A stretch of 64,000 bases of DNA from Chrysemys picta bellii (taxonomy: Eukaryota; Chordata; Testudines; Emydidae), in contig NC_088797.1 in NCBI RefSeq assembly GCF_011386835.1, positions 89,166,264 through 89,230,263 on the forward strand. Direction: 5' to 3'. Under the pieces are notes generated by a model that was given only the letters and a program-made list of their open reading frames with translations, was not told the origin of the DNA and did not search any database. Made by a program: the position numbers and the translations under genes. How positions within the stretch are numbered: position 1 is the stretch's first letter; every line of letters starts with the position of its first letter. Shown here in pieces: positions 39,364 through 52,398 of this stretch.

Positions 39364-42300
39364 CACTCTCTCACCATCACAGTGTACTACCCAAGAACCT
39401 GCCCTCCCTCCCTACTGAGGTTTTGTCGCATGGGTTTTGATGATGCAAAAAAGGTGTTTGGTAAAGTCCTGCATGAGCCTATTATCTTGTTTCATAACAG
39501 CCTGACAGTTATTTACTTTTGTGAAGCTATATTAGACACAAGAGGCAGCCCCTCCATATGTAATCTGATCAGCTGTGTAATACAGCTGTGCCTGCATTCC
39601 TGTCAATTAAAGGGAGACATTTCAGTTATAGGCCCAAAATGTTACCTGCCTTCATTTTTCTGATCTCCGTTTGCAAACTTCACAATGTTTAAACACATTT
39701 TGAACCATGTCGCTAATGCTTTATTTTCCAAGGACAATACAAACAGTGCCAGGAGCCCGACACACATACTGAACAACTCCTGTGATAAGGCTGTGTGTGC
39801 AGTGAGTAGGTGGAGAGTGTGACATCAAGGTTCTGAAGGGTGGTTATTAAAATACATATAAATATATATCTCAAATATGCAGACTCCTTGAAGCTGTAAA
39901 AGAACAGTAATATGCAGCTAAAGCTCAGAATTGTTGCAGGCAAATGTGCATATTTTAAAATAATGATTTCATAAAATTAGTTTTATATTTTCCTCTGACA
40001 ATTACATACATTTTTTACAATATGTTTCTCTCTATTTAGTGTATCATTTCTTCATCTCTCTTCCCCCTAATCCTGTCCCACTGCCCCACTAATTTGGTGA
40101 TATGTGGTGCATTTTGTAAGTGGTGTGACACCTTAATTGTAAAAAAATTAAAAATCTCAAAACTAATACGAACTGTGATGCTGTGATCTTCTGTGACTTG
40201 GATGTTCTAATGCATTAACCTAGAACGGGATAGAGGTGTTAATGAAATGCATAGTAAGAACAATTGATGGAAACACTCCATAGATAGTATTAAACATAGA
40301 GGATCAGGTTCAAAAGCCCCATCAGGCCTGGTTACTGCAGAAACTCTCAGAAAGTTCTTAAAGACATTGTGAGGGTTAAGCACTATCTTGGCAGAGGAAG
40401 ACTAGCAGGAGAGTTTGCTCCAGTGGATATTGAATATTGGATACTGATACCTGTCTGAGATTCATTTGGAGTACAAAGCACCAGCACAGAGGGAGGTAGA
40501 ATGCCAAAGCCAGCCTGAACTAGTCCATGCGGCTCCATGCAGCCAAAGACTAGTGACTTTGGGTGAAGAGATTTCCTAGGTAAGAAGTACAATGCAGAGG
40601 CAGCAGTAAGGGTCAGCAAGTGTACAGAAAGTAGGGACAGAGCCCAAGAGTGAGAGAGGAGGGAGCTACTGGGCTTGACTTTGTATTCATGGGAAATGAA
40701 TTCATGCAAATGAAATTCCTTTTGTGTAGTTCTGGCCAGCACGGTTCAAGGTAAACAAGACTTGTGTACATTTGTAAATAAATAAATTGCACTAGAAAAT
40801 CCCCTGAGTCTGTATCACCAACTTTTCTTCCAATTGGAAACTGTCCAAAGTCCAAAATCTGTTACCACTTGCAAATGGGATTACAACTCATATCTGCAGT
40901 ATTCAGTTTCAGAGCTTTATTTCCTCCAGCAACCAGACTCAGAATACAAATCAGAGTGTACCATTATTGATTTATTTGGTAGCTCTGATTTTTAAAAAAA
41001 GGCTTTTAGCCTGTCTTTATGAAGAGAGAGAGAGAGTCTGTGTTGGAAGAAGAGCAATAATGGAAAAATTGCTGGTAAAATAATATGAATAAGTGGAGAC
41101 ACTATTGTTTTGATGTCTTATCTAACCACTATGAAATAAAAAAATGGAAATGTAACATACTGTATTACCATGCAGCCATTGTGCAAATTTACCCTACACT
41201 GCTCAGCCATCCCCCCACAGAGTCCTGACCTGAATTGCTCACTGCTAGTCCAATTCTGAACTTCTGTTGTGCTCACTCACAACTGGGAGGGTTTTTGATG
41301 TCCAGGATTGGAGCTGAACTAACTCATTTTCACATATGTCATACAGTAAGAGAGTCTGAACCCAGATTTCCAGAAATAAAAGGCTAATTCATTAAATCAC
41401 TGTACCAGTCAGCCCTACTATTATGATTTCAATGAACATACAGGGCAGGGATCGGAAACCTTTGGCACGCGGCCCACCCGGGTAAGCCCCTGGCGGGGCG
41501 GGCCAGTTTGTTTACCTGCCGCGTCCACAGGTTCTGCCGATTGCCGTCCCAGGCCAATGGGGGCTGCGGGAAGCGGTACAGGCCGAGGGATGTACTGGCT
41601 GCCGCTTCCTGCGGCCCCCCCATTGGACTGGAGCGGCGAACCGCAGCCATTGGGAGCCGCGATCGGCCGAACCTGCGGACGTAGCAGGTAAACAAACTGG
41701 CCTGGCCCGCCAGGGGGCTTTCCTGATGCAGGGGATCGCATAGAAAGCTGTAACAGGCTGGCCTGCTCCTTTAAAGATCAGGAGGCCTGGAGCCAGTCAG
41801 CCCTGTTGAATTAGTCCTGCCCTGCTATACCTGTGTAGGATGTGGGACTTAAGTGGAGGAAAGCCCAGCTGTGAAGGGCTGTTTAGGGAGAAGAACAAAA
41901 CAGTTCTATCCTGGGGTAAGAAGCTTGGCCAGAAACTGCCTGAGGAGTGTGGTGTCCAGAGCCCTTTGCAGGAGGATGGGCCTGGATTTTACTGGTGAGT
42001 GGCTCAGAGCCCAGGTGCCTGTTAGTGAGTGTTGAAACAGGCTGTGGCAACTGGGACTTTAAGGAAGGAGCTGGCTGCTGGGTGAAGATTCGTTTGTTTT
42101 GTGCTTTTGTTGTCCTTTCTCTAAAGCACTCTGTTACCCTGGGAGGGGTTGAACCCTCAAATGCTGTTTGTCTGGAGGCCCAAGTCATCGCCCTGGCCAG
42201 GGTGAGCTGAAGAGTGTGGTGGGGAAGCTGGGGCAGCATAGCTGCAGTGCCGCACTATACTGTGAGAAGGGTCCTCTGAGATGCTGAGTCTTGTACAGAA

Positions 42301-44436
42301 GCATTTTAACTGGAGGGAAGACACCACCTGGATCATTTGTAAACAAGAACTGTAAGTACTTCAACCCATATAAAAAGCTGGGAGGAGGCAGCTTGAGGGG
42401 AGCACAGGGTCTCTCCCTTCATGCATCAGTTGGGGGTGAGAGCAAAGATGATGCAAGTTTAGTATGTTGAACGGTAGTGAACATTGATTAATCTCAGTTC
42501 ACCTCAATCTAAACAGCCAGAATGGCTGTATTTCAGTGACTCACCAGTGATCTCTGGCTAGGCTGTCAAACTCTAAGTTGCTTATTTCATGTAGCACGTG
42601 TGTCTACTCCAACATAGTCTTGTTTGGTTCTTTTCATAAGACATTTCAAAAGCTTCATCCAAAAATAATTAAGGTTTTTTCTTGTTGTTTTTTAAGTCAG
42701 TAAAAGGAAACTTTACACTAAAAAAATGCAGGCTCAACGGTCTTCCATCTATCAGCTGCAGCTTGTAAAGTGGTTTGGGGATGAAAAGTGCTATATAGAT
42801 ATAAAGGAAATATCACTTTTATTTGTGATCTCAAAGTACCAAAGCTTGGATGGAAAGGTTCAGTTCAAAACTCCTCATTTATCCATTTTGTCATGCTCTA
42901 TCGTGTCATTACATGCTTGGGTCAGCTTTAATGTGTCACTGTAGAGATCTGCAATTTAAAGGTAGCCACTGAACATAGACAAGATATTTTTGCAAGTGAT
43001 ATTTAATTGTACATATAAACTCACCTTTAGACTTAACAATGGGTAGCAGTTCACCTTAAAAATATATAAAGCTCTTAGTGTCTGTTCCTCACACACGACC
43101 CCCCTGCCTCTCCCACCCCAAACAAACTAGGGCTGACAATCAGGTTCTTTCTGCAGGAAACATTCTGATGGACAACTACTGAGATGAACTTTGGCACTGG
43201 AATACTCACTGGCTTATCACCTGCTCAGAGGGACATCTAATTTTCACTGAGGAAATAAGAATGGCCCTTCCAAATGGGGTGGGGGGGGGGAATCCCCACA
43301 CAACTCAGTGTGTTCACTTTTTATTACCTTAGTCTCATGTTTTCTAACAATAGCCTCCCATTGCTGCAGACCATATGGGTCAGATGTATAACACTTTCCA
43401 GTGTGCGGCCAATAAGCCTGGCAAAAACAGGTACAGTAGTTTAAATAATGTTCTGCTAAATGTATCAGTTTAAACATGTATGCCAGAAACTAAAACAGAA
43501 TCTGTCAAAAAACAAACAGTGTTGTAACATCCACTTTGTGCAGTGTGTAAAAGTGAATGGAAGACAGGGAGAGTGTGAGTGTGTGTACATCCATCTATCT
43601 AGGCATGTGACAGATCCACACTTATCTTGTATGTTACACACATCTTGGTAGAAACTCCCTTTCAGCAGCAGCAACAAACCCCAACAACAAAATTCCCTGG
43701 GGGGAGGTAGTTTTTAAAGTCTATAAGAGAATCCTTTCTCAGATTTAGATCTTAGACATGTTTGAAAAAATAAATCTGCTGGGATTGTTCATCTCTTTAA
43801 GTTAGCCATGTCCCCATGAAACCAAGCCCTGCCTTACCAAACACAGCCTAAGCAGTACCAGTCTACAAATATGCCTTCGTATGCCTGAAAGTTTCCCAAA
43901 GTCCCATCAAATCCTCCTGCAACCCCCCTCCCGCCCCCGCCCCCTTAAAAGGACACTGCTGAAGGTGCTTACTGGAGACTAATGTAATTTTTCCCTTTGG
44001 TTTTAAATTATGAAGGAGGGAAATAAACAGGTACAGCTGAATGGAATTGTGGGGGGAGCTGATTCCTCTGCTGTGAAATTATGGGCAGAATCTTATATGT
44101 GTATCAGAATGTATAGTGTAGAGCTACTTGAGCCTGGATGATCTTTGTTCCCGTCTACCTTTGTGTGCACTCGTGTATCGGAACTACTCAAAATCCCTCT
44201 TGGCTAATATTTGGCCATGTCCCCAGCCATGAATCATTCTCTTAGCTAACAAAAATCCTTGGTTATCTGAACAGTTTGGGGAGCCTCTAAATATTTCAGA
44301 GAAGTGGGGTAGTTTGCATGTGTGTAAATAATTGGGTCTGAACCAAAACCGCAAAAGGGGATGAATCCTTCCCCCTTTTTCCATTACCCCCCCCCCCCCA
44401 ATATTGTGGCTCAGCCCATCTCCTGTGTTTGAATAA
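39364..44436. other. intergenic space between OIT3 and PLA2G12B 3' ends
   Basis: It contains the 3' UTR side of OIT3; candidate signals are ATTAAA near 39843 and AATAAA at 40777 and 40781, none decisive. It also holds a truncated MITE (41446-41725), a moderately repetitive block (41750-42320), GA and CA simple repeats, and C-runs near 44390. No other gene was recognised. Confidence 0.5.
41446..41725. mobile_element. truncated long-palindrome hAT MITE
   Basis: It begins AGGGATCGGAAACCTTTGGC and shares the palindromic GC-rich interior of the element at 16741-17075, for example GGCCAGTTTGTTTACCTGC and its complement near 41685. The right terminal repeat degenerates after CCCGCCAGGGGGC, and no target duplication is visible. 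Confidence 0.8.
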
Positions 44437-44442
44437 TTTATT
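44437..44442 (-). terminator. PLA2G12B: candidate PLA2G12B polyadenylation signal
   Basis: TTTATT on the plus strand is AATAAA on the minus strand, about 445 bp 3' of the PLA2G12B stop codon. No transcript evidence is available. Confidence 0.35.
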
Positions 44443-44885
44443 TAAAAGATGTAACTAGTGACTGGAACTTTGGCTAGTGGGAAAACTTGTTTTTCAGGGT
44501 GTATCAGTGATTCAGGGAGAGGAAGTTGTTATACACGTGTATATCTGCTGCAGAAACTACTTATTACTGTCTGCATTGCATTCTCTTTGCTCATCTTAAT
44601 TGGTCTCAATAGAAAATTGGCATTAAAATAACCCACAGTGATACACCTGGAAAGAGATGGGGCTGTTAGACTGGATCTGAGGTGGGCAGTAGATGTCACT
44701 GCTTCTGACAGCACCCTCCACCCAAAGCTGTAACTGATGCATTATACACAGTGCAAAAATCTGCTCCTCCTACCCCATACTATCATAACTTCTCCAGTTC
44801 AGAGGGCTGATGGAAAATGGCTTGCTAAAGAGCTGCATCAGAGACGGAATGCATGAGGTCATCTCTGGCCAGAGGGCTGTGCTCT

Positions 44886-45004
44886 TCAAAGTTCCTCTTT
44901 TTCTTCCTCGTTACAAATGCAGGCACTTCTTTGGCTGTTCATGAAGGGTCGGCAGCCCAGAGTCCAGACAGTGTTAAACACTGTATCTGCTACAGATTCA
45001 CAAG
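44886..45004 (-). CDS. PLA2G12B: PLA2G12B exon 4 (last coding exon)
   Basis: Read on the minus strand from 45004: (A)[17 protein letters not shown], then [24 protein letters not shown]. It is the cysteine-rich C-terminal helix region and acidic tail of group XIIB PLA2-like protein. Acceptor CTCCTGACAG ends at 45005; the entering phase (g|ct) matches exon 3. One Ala appears to be missing at the junction compared with the human VEAACDS. The gene converges with OIT3: the stop codons are 5.5 kb apart. Confidence 0.95.
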
Positions 45005-45551
45005 CTGTCAGGAGGGAAAAGAACAGGCATGTCAGCAGTGGTCTCACACTTTCATTACTGGTTAAACTAGTGCCAGGACTGGCCTCAAACCAGTGTGGAT
45101 TGTGTGGGGTACTGCAATGTCTTTTTGCCTTTGTGTACAGTTCTATTTCTCGCTGTCGGCTGGATTTAGGAGCCATTTTGTTCCCAGTGTTGCTGCAGTG
45201 CAGTCTGTACAGCTGTGCTCTCTCTTAAAGAGACTTTCCTTTTGTTTTTTCTTGTTGAAAGTGTGTTATGCTCTTTGTGTACGGCAAAATAACAAGTGAG
45301 CTTCTCAAAAGATCTCTCTGCATCAACTCTTCCCTACTTCTCAGCCCCTCCATCTGACCATGGCCTTGTCTAAACTCAGCTTTTACCCCCAGGCTGTTTC
45401 TCACATACCCGGTAGCTATATCACCCTTACAGTGGGAGCAATAGCGTAAACCAGCTGCCAGTGGTCATCAGCATTTGACATGAGTGTTATCTAGACCTGC
45501 TCTGAGCAGAGCCAGATGACACAGTAGTTAAAATGTCAAACAGCCTGGAGT

Positions 45552-45669
45552 TAGGGTTGCCAATTTTGGTTGGACGTATTCCTGGAGGTTTCATCACATG
45601 ACCTAATCTTTTAGATTAATATTTAGTTCCTGGAGTCTCCAGGACAATCCTGCAGGGTTGGCAACTCTA
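45552..45669. mobile_element. short DNA MITE
   Basis: Ends TAGGGTTGCCAATTTT and GGTTGGCAACTCTA are inverted repeats, with GGAGGTTTCATC and CTGGAGTCTCCAGGA inside. A target duplication is not evident, so the superfamily is unproven; the end resembles that of 8223-9008. Confidence 0.7.
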
Positions 45670-47556
45670 GCAAGAGGCTCACTATTGAACTCCCTAGCCA
45701 GGTAAATAAATTAGTTAATACTAAACTCCACAGGGTGGTCATTTCCCCTGATGGGCTGAAGGCAATAAAATCAGTTCAGACATAGAATTGGTAATAGTCC
45801 TACCCCATGGCCTCTCTCTAGTCCCCTCTCAGCTCCTCTGTCCATTTCTCTGCAGTTCTGCCACTGTAACTCCTGCCACCTGGGACAGCCTTCCTGATCC
45901 CCTCTGCCCTCCTTGTTACTTCAGAGCTCCCCAGACAATCTCTTCTCTTGTTTTACTTAATTGGGTTTGGGGATAGGAGTATAAAATCTATAGGAGTGTG
46001 TGTGTGTGTATATGTCTGATATATATGAGAGAGAGAAACATTCCCTGCCTTTGAGCACTTAAAATCTAAGACACAAGAGGAGACACAGGGGTTCAGGAGT
46101 GGGGATGACTCATTGAAGAGGTGGATTGCAAGAAGGGGTGTGAAAGAGATGGTGGCTGACAGGTGAGAAAAGGGAGATTGTTCCAGGGAAGCTTAATAGA
46201 AGGCACAAGCTGAGACTGGGAGGAGAGCTAGAGTATGTCTACACATGGAGTTATTCACCAGTAACTGTTGTGCTTTAAATTCACATCCTAATCTGCGTTG
46301 TCTTTCAAGTGTAGACAAGACCACAGGTTCAGCTGTGCTTGTGCAACCCCTAGTGCAGTCAAGTAAAGCACTGGTGGAGCTTACCCTGCTTGAAACCAGG
46401 CTAAACTGTCTTGGTGCAAATTGTGGCTGATTGGGGTTTACCCAGGCTGCAGTGGTGCAGCCACGCTGGCTGTTGGCAACCAATGGCTGTAATCAAGGAA
46501 AATTCCTAGTGTAGACTAGGCCAAATCCATTGAAGTCAATGGGAGTCTTTCTATTCACTTCATTGGGCTTTGAATCAGGCATATAGGGAGGAGTAGTAAA
46601 GTGAACTGATTGAGAGGAAAGATGACACAGAGTGGCTGGCCCTTTAAGTGAAGTAGCCCTGCTCCCCTGATGAGTAGGCAGGTTAACCCAGGTTGCCTCT
46701 AATGAGGGGCAGGGCAATACCCCAGTTCAAGGAGAAGAGGAGAGCTGCAGAGAGGCAGCCCTTAGAAAGGGGCTGTGAGAGGAGCCTAGGGAAGGTCCTG
46801 AAGAGAGCAGTGAGTTCCTGTAGTGATTACCCTGGGAGGGGAGGATATCATTTTGGTTGACTGCTTTTATTTTATGAAGAAACCCTGAGGACTTGTGCCC
46901 AGGAAAAGGAAGCTGAGCACCTGAAGAACCTGGCACAGAACAGAAGGGGATGACTAGGACTTTAAGTGGAGACATTGAGGGTCTGCTTTAAGACTGGGCG
47001 GCGTTATTCTAAATATTAACAAGCATGCAACAGAGGTACTTGTTTAAAAGCTGTCAGTGGAGTAACTTCTGAGGCCCTTGAGGGGAGGGTGTAGTCATGG
47101 CCTTTCAGGCCACACTCAGCCAGCAGAGGGCGCTCAAACGGAACTCTCTGATAAAGGGCTATCAAAACCAACAAAAGCAGAGTTGTAGGTAGGGTTTGTG
47201 TTGACCCTTGAAGATAAGAAGTAGCTTCTGGGGGGTTAATGCACCTCAGCAATAAGATCCTCAGGCCTCTGACTCTCTCTTTGTTCTCTTTAACTTGTTG
47301 CTGTGCCTGTCTTTGGTACTTCTCTACAAATGTTTAATCATCCTAATGAGACAGAAAACCAATGGAGGGAGGCACTGTTTTTCAAGTCTGCAATAGCAGC
47401 ACTCAAGTGTGAACTTCCCCATTCATCTTAATTAGGTGTTAGGTTTGGAAAACAAATTAGTGACCCCTTAACGGCCTCATTGCTGGTTGGCTGCACATGG
47501 GGACCCAGGCAGGGAAGCTGCATACCATTTGTGAGAAATGCTGGGATATGCAAGGG

Positions 47557-47679
47557 TAGGGTGACCAGATGTCCCAATTTTATAGGGACAGTCCCGATTT
47601 TGGGGGCTTTTTCTTATATAGGCGCCTATTACCCCCCACCCCCGTCCCGATTTTTTACACTTGCTGTCTGGTCACCCTA
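47557..47679 (+). mobile_element. short hAT MITE, TAGGGTGACC family
   Basis: Begins TAGGGTGACCAGATG, ends CTGGTCACCCTA; flanks TGCAAGGG (47549-47556) and CGCAAGGG (47680-47687) match at 7 of 8 positions. Nearly identical in length to the copy at 35400. Confidence 0.92.
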
Positions 47680-47769
47680 CGCAAGGGGAACACTTTTAAG
47701 GAGCACATCATGGGTTAGACTCTCTCTAAGAGGGTTCAATGTTGTATAAATACTGTTTTATGCCCAACT

Positions 47770-47848
47770 AAATTTGTTAGTCTCTAAAGTGCCACAAGGA
47801 CAACTCGTTTTTGCTTATGCAGACTAACACGGCTACCACTCTGAAACT
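47770..47848 (+). mobile_element. Penelope-like/SINE-like tail fragment
   Basis: TTGTTAGTCTCTAAAGTGCC and CAGACTAACACGGCTACCAC are the same tail found at 31072-31145. The upstream part is missing, so this is a 5'-truncated insertion. Confidence 0.7.
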
Positions 47849-47933
47849 CGTTTTAAAGGACTGTCCTTCAGTTGGCAGGCCTAACTTTTGACGTCTTGTA
47901 CCCTGCCATTGTACATATTACACTGCTCTCTAT

Positions 47934-47960
47934 TAATAATAATAATAATTAATAATAAAA
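47934..47960. repeat. (AAT)n microsatellite
   Basis: About eight AAT units with one interruption. A second AAT array is at 55491-55523. Confidence 0.9.
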
Positions 47961-48638
47961 TGTCTAGATTGTAAATCATCAATGTTTAAAAGTAAGGGCC
48001 ATGGGAGCATTGAAATCCTGAGTGTTGGCTTTCTCTGGGATTTGCTGCAGGCAATTTCCCAGTTGAGAATGTGGGATTTTTACCACTGTTGTAGCCCTTG
48101 TCTGGGGGATCAGTGAAAACAGCAAATGTAACTTTTTGATATGGGCATTGGTTGGTAAGAGATCCAAGAAATCGCCAACCAGCAGCTTGTTTCCACAAGA
48201 ATCAGAAGGCAGCACTAGGCATATTTGGGACATGTACTTCAGATGGCAACAGACAGACCCCCACGTCCCCCTTGAAGCTGTTAAGGGGATACTAACAGGT
48301 GTGAGGAAACCAGGATACCCAAGAGAAACTTTATTCTGCCCTCCCTGCTAAGGGGGGTTCTTAATCTATCTCAATCCCATAGACCAAATGGAAACAGCAG
48401 CAGCAAATGATAGAAGAATGGAAGAGAGTGTTTTTCCATGCTGTGCTCCAATATTGGTGTGGGAAGGATGTAATAATAATAACTGACCTGGGATCTGGAG
48501 TCTAGAGTGGGCCCTGTCACCCTTGACCATGTCCCTTTCAAAATTCTTGATGAGTAGTGCCCATTAATGGCAGTGGGTGTGTCACTGGCAGAACCCAACA
48601 TGCAAGACAAAAGGGTTAAAACAGGCTTTTCAGAGGAC

Positions 48639-48900
48639 AGGTCTACACTATGGACTTCTCCCAGCATAGCTGTGTCAGGGATGTGAAGAAGTATGATCTC
48701 TGATGCAGGTGTGGCAGTAAAAGCCCCTACTGTAGACAGTTATACTGACAAAACTGCACTTTTACCAGCATAGCTTGTTTCATGCAGCAAGGGGCTGGAA
48801 TAAGCTATGCTGCCAAACCAGCATCCATGTTCAGAGTGCTTGGCCAGTACAGTATATCTATATAGCTACACTGCCAAAGTGCTGCTAAGGTAGACTTGGG
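48639..48900. repeat. possible MITE with GTCTACAC end
   Basis: Left AGGTCTACACTA and right TAGACTTGG are weakly inverted; the interior CAGCATAGC motif recurs (48661, 48768). Similar TCTACACTA sequence occurs near 46228 and 54834. No target duplication was established. Confidence 0.4.
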
Positions 48901-49628
48901 CTCAGTCACTAGGGGAAAAAATTTGGATCTGCACAGTCATTAACCTTTTTTTTTTTGGTGGGGGGGAAAATTCTCCCATCTCTCCCTCCCTCCCTCCCCA
49001 TTAACTCCCTCAATCACTCAGAACTTCACATCTAGTGACCTCTGACTGAGGAGTGCTGTTCACAGCAACTTCTGAGCTACTCATGGAGCTAGGGATTGTG
49101 GAAGTGTCGGTTGCAAGCACAGGTCCCCAGGGCAGGGCTGGCCTTACCATGAGGCGAACTGAGGCAGCTGCCTCAGGTGCCAGACTGGGGAGGGGGGGCA
49201 CGCCATAGGACCCAGAGTGTCGAAAATTGTCTGCTGCTGATGCATATGTATTCTCTCTGCTCTAGATGCACAGAGATGGTGGAGTGCTGTGCTGGAGGAA
49301 GGAGGGCACGAGACATAACAGGCAGGCAAGAGAAAAAGTGAGAGGGAATAACAGAAAGCAGTAGAGCTGCAGAAAGGAGGAGGAGCCTCTTATGTACCTC
49401 TCTAGCACCTCCAGGAGCCTGGACTGATTAACACCAGCTTCTCAGGGAGCTTCCTGCTGCTTCCCTGAACCCACTTGAGGAGAACAGGCAGTCAACTGAA
49501 GTAGTAGGAGCCAATTAGGCCCTTAAGACACTGATATCTTCCCTCACTCAGGCCCTGCTACCAGCCTGCTTATTTGTCCCCTTCAATTGAGTGTTGAGAG
49601 CCACTATAGCTGGCACAGAACAGCAGTC

Positions 49629-52398
49629 ATGAGTGAAAGAAGAAAACGCCCCTCTGGGGCAGCATTCAGAGAAAGAAAGAAAGCAAAGGAAGCTTTTCTA
49701 TCTAAGCAGGAAGGAGCTCTCCTGAGATACATAGAGACAAATGTTCATGGTGAGCCTTCCGGCCCCAGTGAGGATGTGAGTGGTGAGGAGATGTCTAATC
49801 TTCCAGTTAGTCAGAGTGCAGGTGACCTGGCAGCTACTGTAGCATCCATATTTCCATCTCCAATGGATGTAACCATGCACATTCCTGAAGAAAAGTGTAG
49901 CTCAGAGAAGAGTGTGGTGGAGGCGCAAGAAACAGCTGCTGCTGAGTTTCGTTCCTTAAGTCTAGATGATCCAGGACTGTGGACCCACTTGAGCAGTAGC
50001 CTGAGGGACTTCCTTGTGCTGCATGGGCCACAGCAAGTGAAAAACTTCATGTTTCCCAAAGACAATGAAAATACAAGTTTCCATCCAACACGTTACTGGT
50101 GTAAAATCCCCAATGGTGACAAGGTGGAGAGGTCATGGCTTATGTACTCAAAAACCCAGAATGCTGCATACTGTTCTTGTTGCAAACTCTTCCAGTCTAA
50201 TGTACCAGCCACATTGGGTTCTACAGGAACAAAGGACTGGAAAAATCTGGCTAGAAATCTGGCATGCCATGAGAAGGCAGCAAATCACTAGAGAGCATTC
50301 CATAGGTGGAAAGAGCTTGAGATGAGACTAAGGTTAACAGCCACCATAGATGATCAGCATCAAGAGAAGATTGCCTCAGAGTCTCTTTACTGGCAAAACG
50401 TTCTGAAAAGGCTCATTGCCATTGTGAGAATGCTTGCTACCCAAAATCTAGCACTGCTTGCCACTTCAGATCAGCTGTACGTGCCAAACAATGGAAACGT
50501 CCTTAAAATTGTGGAGCTGATGGCTGAGTTTGATGCTGTACTCCAGGAGCATCTAAGAAGAGTCACCACCCAAGAAATGAACACACCACCACCACCTTGG
50601 AAAAAACATTCAAAATGAGATCATACAGTTACTGGCAACAAAAGTCAAACAGAAGATTGTGGCAGATCTAAAGTCAGCAAGATATTACTCTGTTATTCTG
50701 GACTGCACACCTGACATCAGCCATACGGAACAAATGACTTTAATGGTGCGTTTTTCACTAGGTTCTGTTGTTGTTACAAATGTCCCTGCAATCAGGGCCG
50801 GCTCCAGCTATTTTGCCGCCCCAAGCGGCAAAGCGAAAAGAGGAGAGGAGGGAAAAAGATAAAGCCGATCGGCGGCACTTTGGCGGCACTCAGAGGAAGA
50901 GAGGGCCTGAGGGACCCGCCGCTGAATTGCTGCCGAAAAGCCGGACGTGCCACCCCTAGCGCCTGGAGCCGGCCCTGCCTGCAATCGTGACTGTCAGAGA
51001 GCATTTTCTAGAATTTATTGACATTGATGATACTACAGGAGCTGGTATGACAAATGTGCTTTTTAAAAAGCTGGAAGATACGGGAATTGCGATAGCTGAC
51101 ATGAGAGGTCAGGGCTCCGATAATGGTGCCAACATGAGAGGAAAGAACAGAGGAGTGCAGACATGGATCCGAGCATTAAACCCTTGAGCTTATTTTGTCC
51201 CATGCAGTTCTCATTCATTGAACTTGGTGGTCGGTGATGCAGCATCAGCTTCTAGTGAGGCTGAGGAATTTTTTAATGTAATTCAAAGCATCTATGTATT
51301 TTTTTCCATCAATGCATCGATGGCAAATTTTGAAGCAACATCTGGGAACATCCTCTCTGACACTGAAACCACTGAGTGCCACACGATGGGAAAGTCGAGT
51401 GGAGGCAATAAAGCCTATCCAACACCAAGTTGGGAAGATAGATGATGCCATAGTTGCCATGATGGAGGATAATGCTATGACAGGAACTGTTCGTGGGAGA
51501 ACAGTGCCAGAGGGAAATGGAATCACCAGAAACATACATAACTTCAAATTTCTGTGTGGCATAGGGTTGTGGCATGACATACTGTTTGAAATAAATGTAA
51601 GCAAGAGACTCCGAGGTGTTGACCTTGATATATCTGGACCAATGGAATGACTGGACAAAGCAAAGTCATACCTACAGTCTTACTGGTCAGATGAGGGATT
51701 TCAAAACGTTCTGAAGAGTGCACAGAAGTTGGCAGAGGAACTTCACACTGCAGCTATTTTCCCACCCAGTCAAGAATACAAGAGTCACTGAGGAAGAAGA
51801 CATTTTGATTACGAGGCACGGGATAATCCCATGTGAGACCCCCCCAAACAACAATTCAAGTTGAATTCTTTAACCAGGTGCTAGATTGTGCAATACAGTC
51901 AGTTGAAGAACATTTCATGCAGCTCAAGGAACACAGCAGTATATTTGGGATGGTGTATGATATTCCCAAACTCCTCACTATACCTGAAGAAGACCTACCC
52001 CAGCAATACAGGGCACTAGAGACAGCGTTGACACGATGACATGCGCGATATTGATGCGAGTGATTTAGGTGATGAACTGAAAGCCCTTTCAAGATACATT
52101 TCAGTAGGATCTGAAAGGCTGTTCTGGAATATGTGCACAAATAAGATGACCACCCTCTTTCCAAATGCTTTTGTTGCTCTGCGCATACTTCTAACACTTC
52201 CTGTAACAGTTGCCAGGGGAGAATGCAGCTTCTCCAAGCTGAAGTTAATAAAAACACATCTACGCTCCATAATGACACAGGAGAGGCTGGCTGGCCTTGC
52301 AACCATCTCAATAGAGCATGAACTGGCCCACACTGTGGACCTTCAGGAAGCAGTTCAAATCTTTGCAACCAAGAAGGCATGGAAAGCACCACTTTGAT
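49629..52398 (+). pseudogene. hAT transposase (TTF-type zinc finger), inactivated
   Basis: From the Met at 49629 the first part is a basic leader (MSERRKRPSGAAFRERKKAK), then a TTF/ZMYM-like zinc finger near 50080-50200 (RYWCKIPNGDK, AAYCSCCKLF). The RNase H-like core follows (YYSVILDCTPDISHTEQMT, then MRGQGSDNGANMRG). The C-terminal hAT dimerisation domain is at 52190-52330 (LPVTVARGECSFSKLKLIK). Inactivating lesions: a TAG at 50289, a frame change near 50595, the MITE at 50793-50977, a TGA at 51185, a frame change near 51310, and more stops before 51833 and at 52037. The protein would have excised and inserted the element; it cannot now. Similar genes were domesticated in vertebrates, but the lesions argue against that here. 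Confidence 0.9.
50793..50977. mobile_element. hAT MITE nested inside hAT transposase
   Basis: Begins CAGGGCCGGCTCCAG and ends CTGGAGCCGGCCCTG (perfect 15-bp inverted repeat), with 8-bp duplication CCTGCAAT (50785-50792, 50978-50985). Insertion plus duplication is 193 bp, so the host frame shifts by one, exactly as seen between VTNVPA before and TVREHF after. Confidence 0.95.

Larger units (their letters stand above)
45005..49124 (-). other. PLA2G12B intron 3, distal part
   Basis: No exon-like segment was seen. It contains MITEs at 45552 and 47557, a Penelope-like tail at 47770, an AAT microsatellite at 47934 and less certain repeats near 46220-46530, 46610-46980 and 48639-48900. Confidence 0.5.

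Noticed and set aside
49629..52398. Domesticated (functional) ZMYM-like host gene
   Set aside because: The locus has intact transposon ends and target duplication, no introns, and at least two in-frame stops, several frame changes and a nested MITE.
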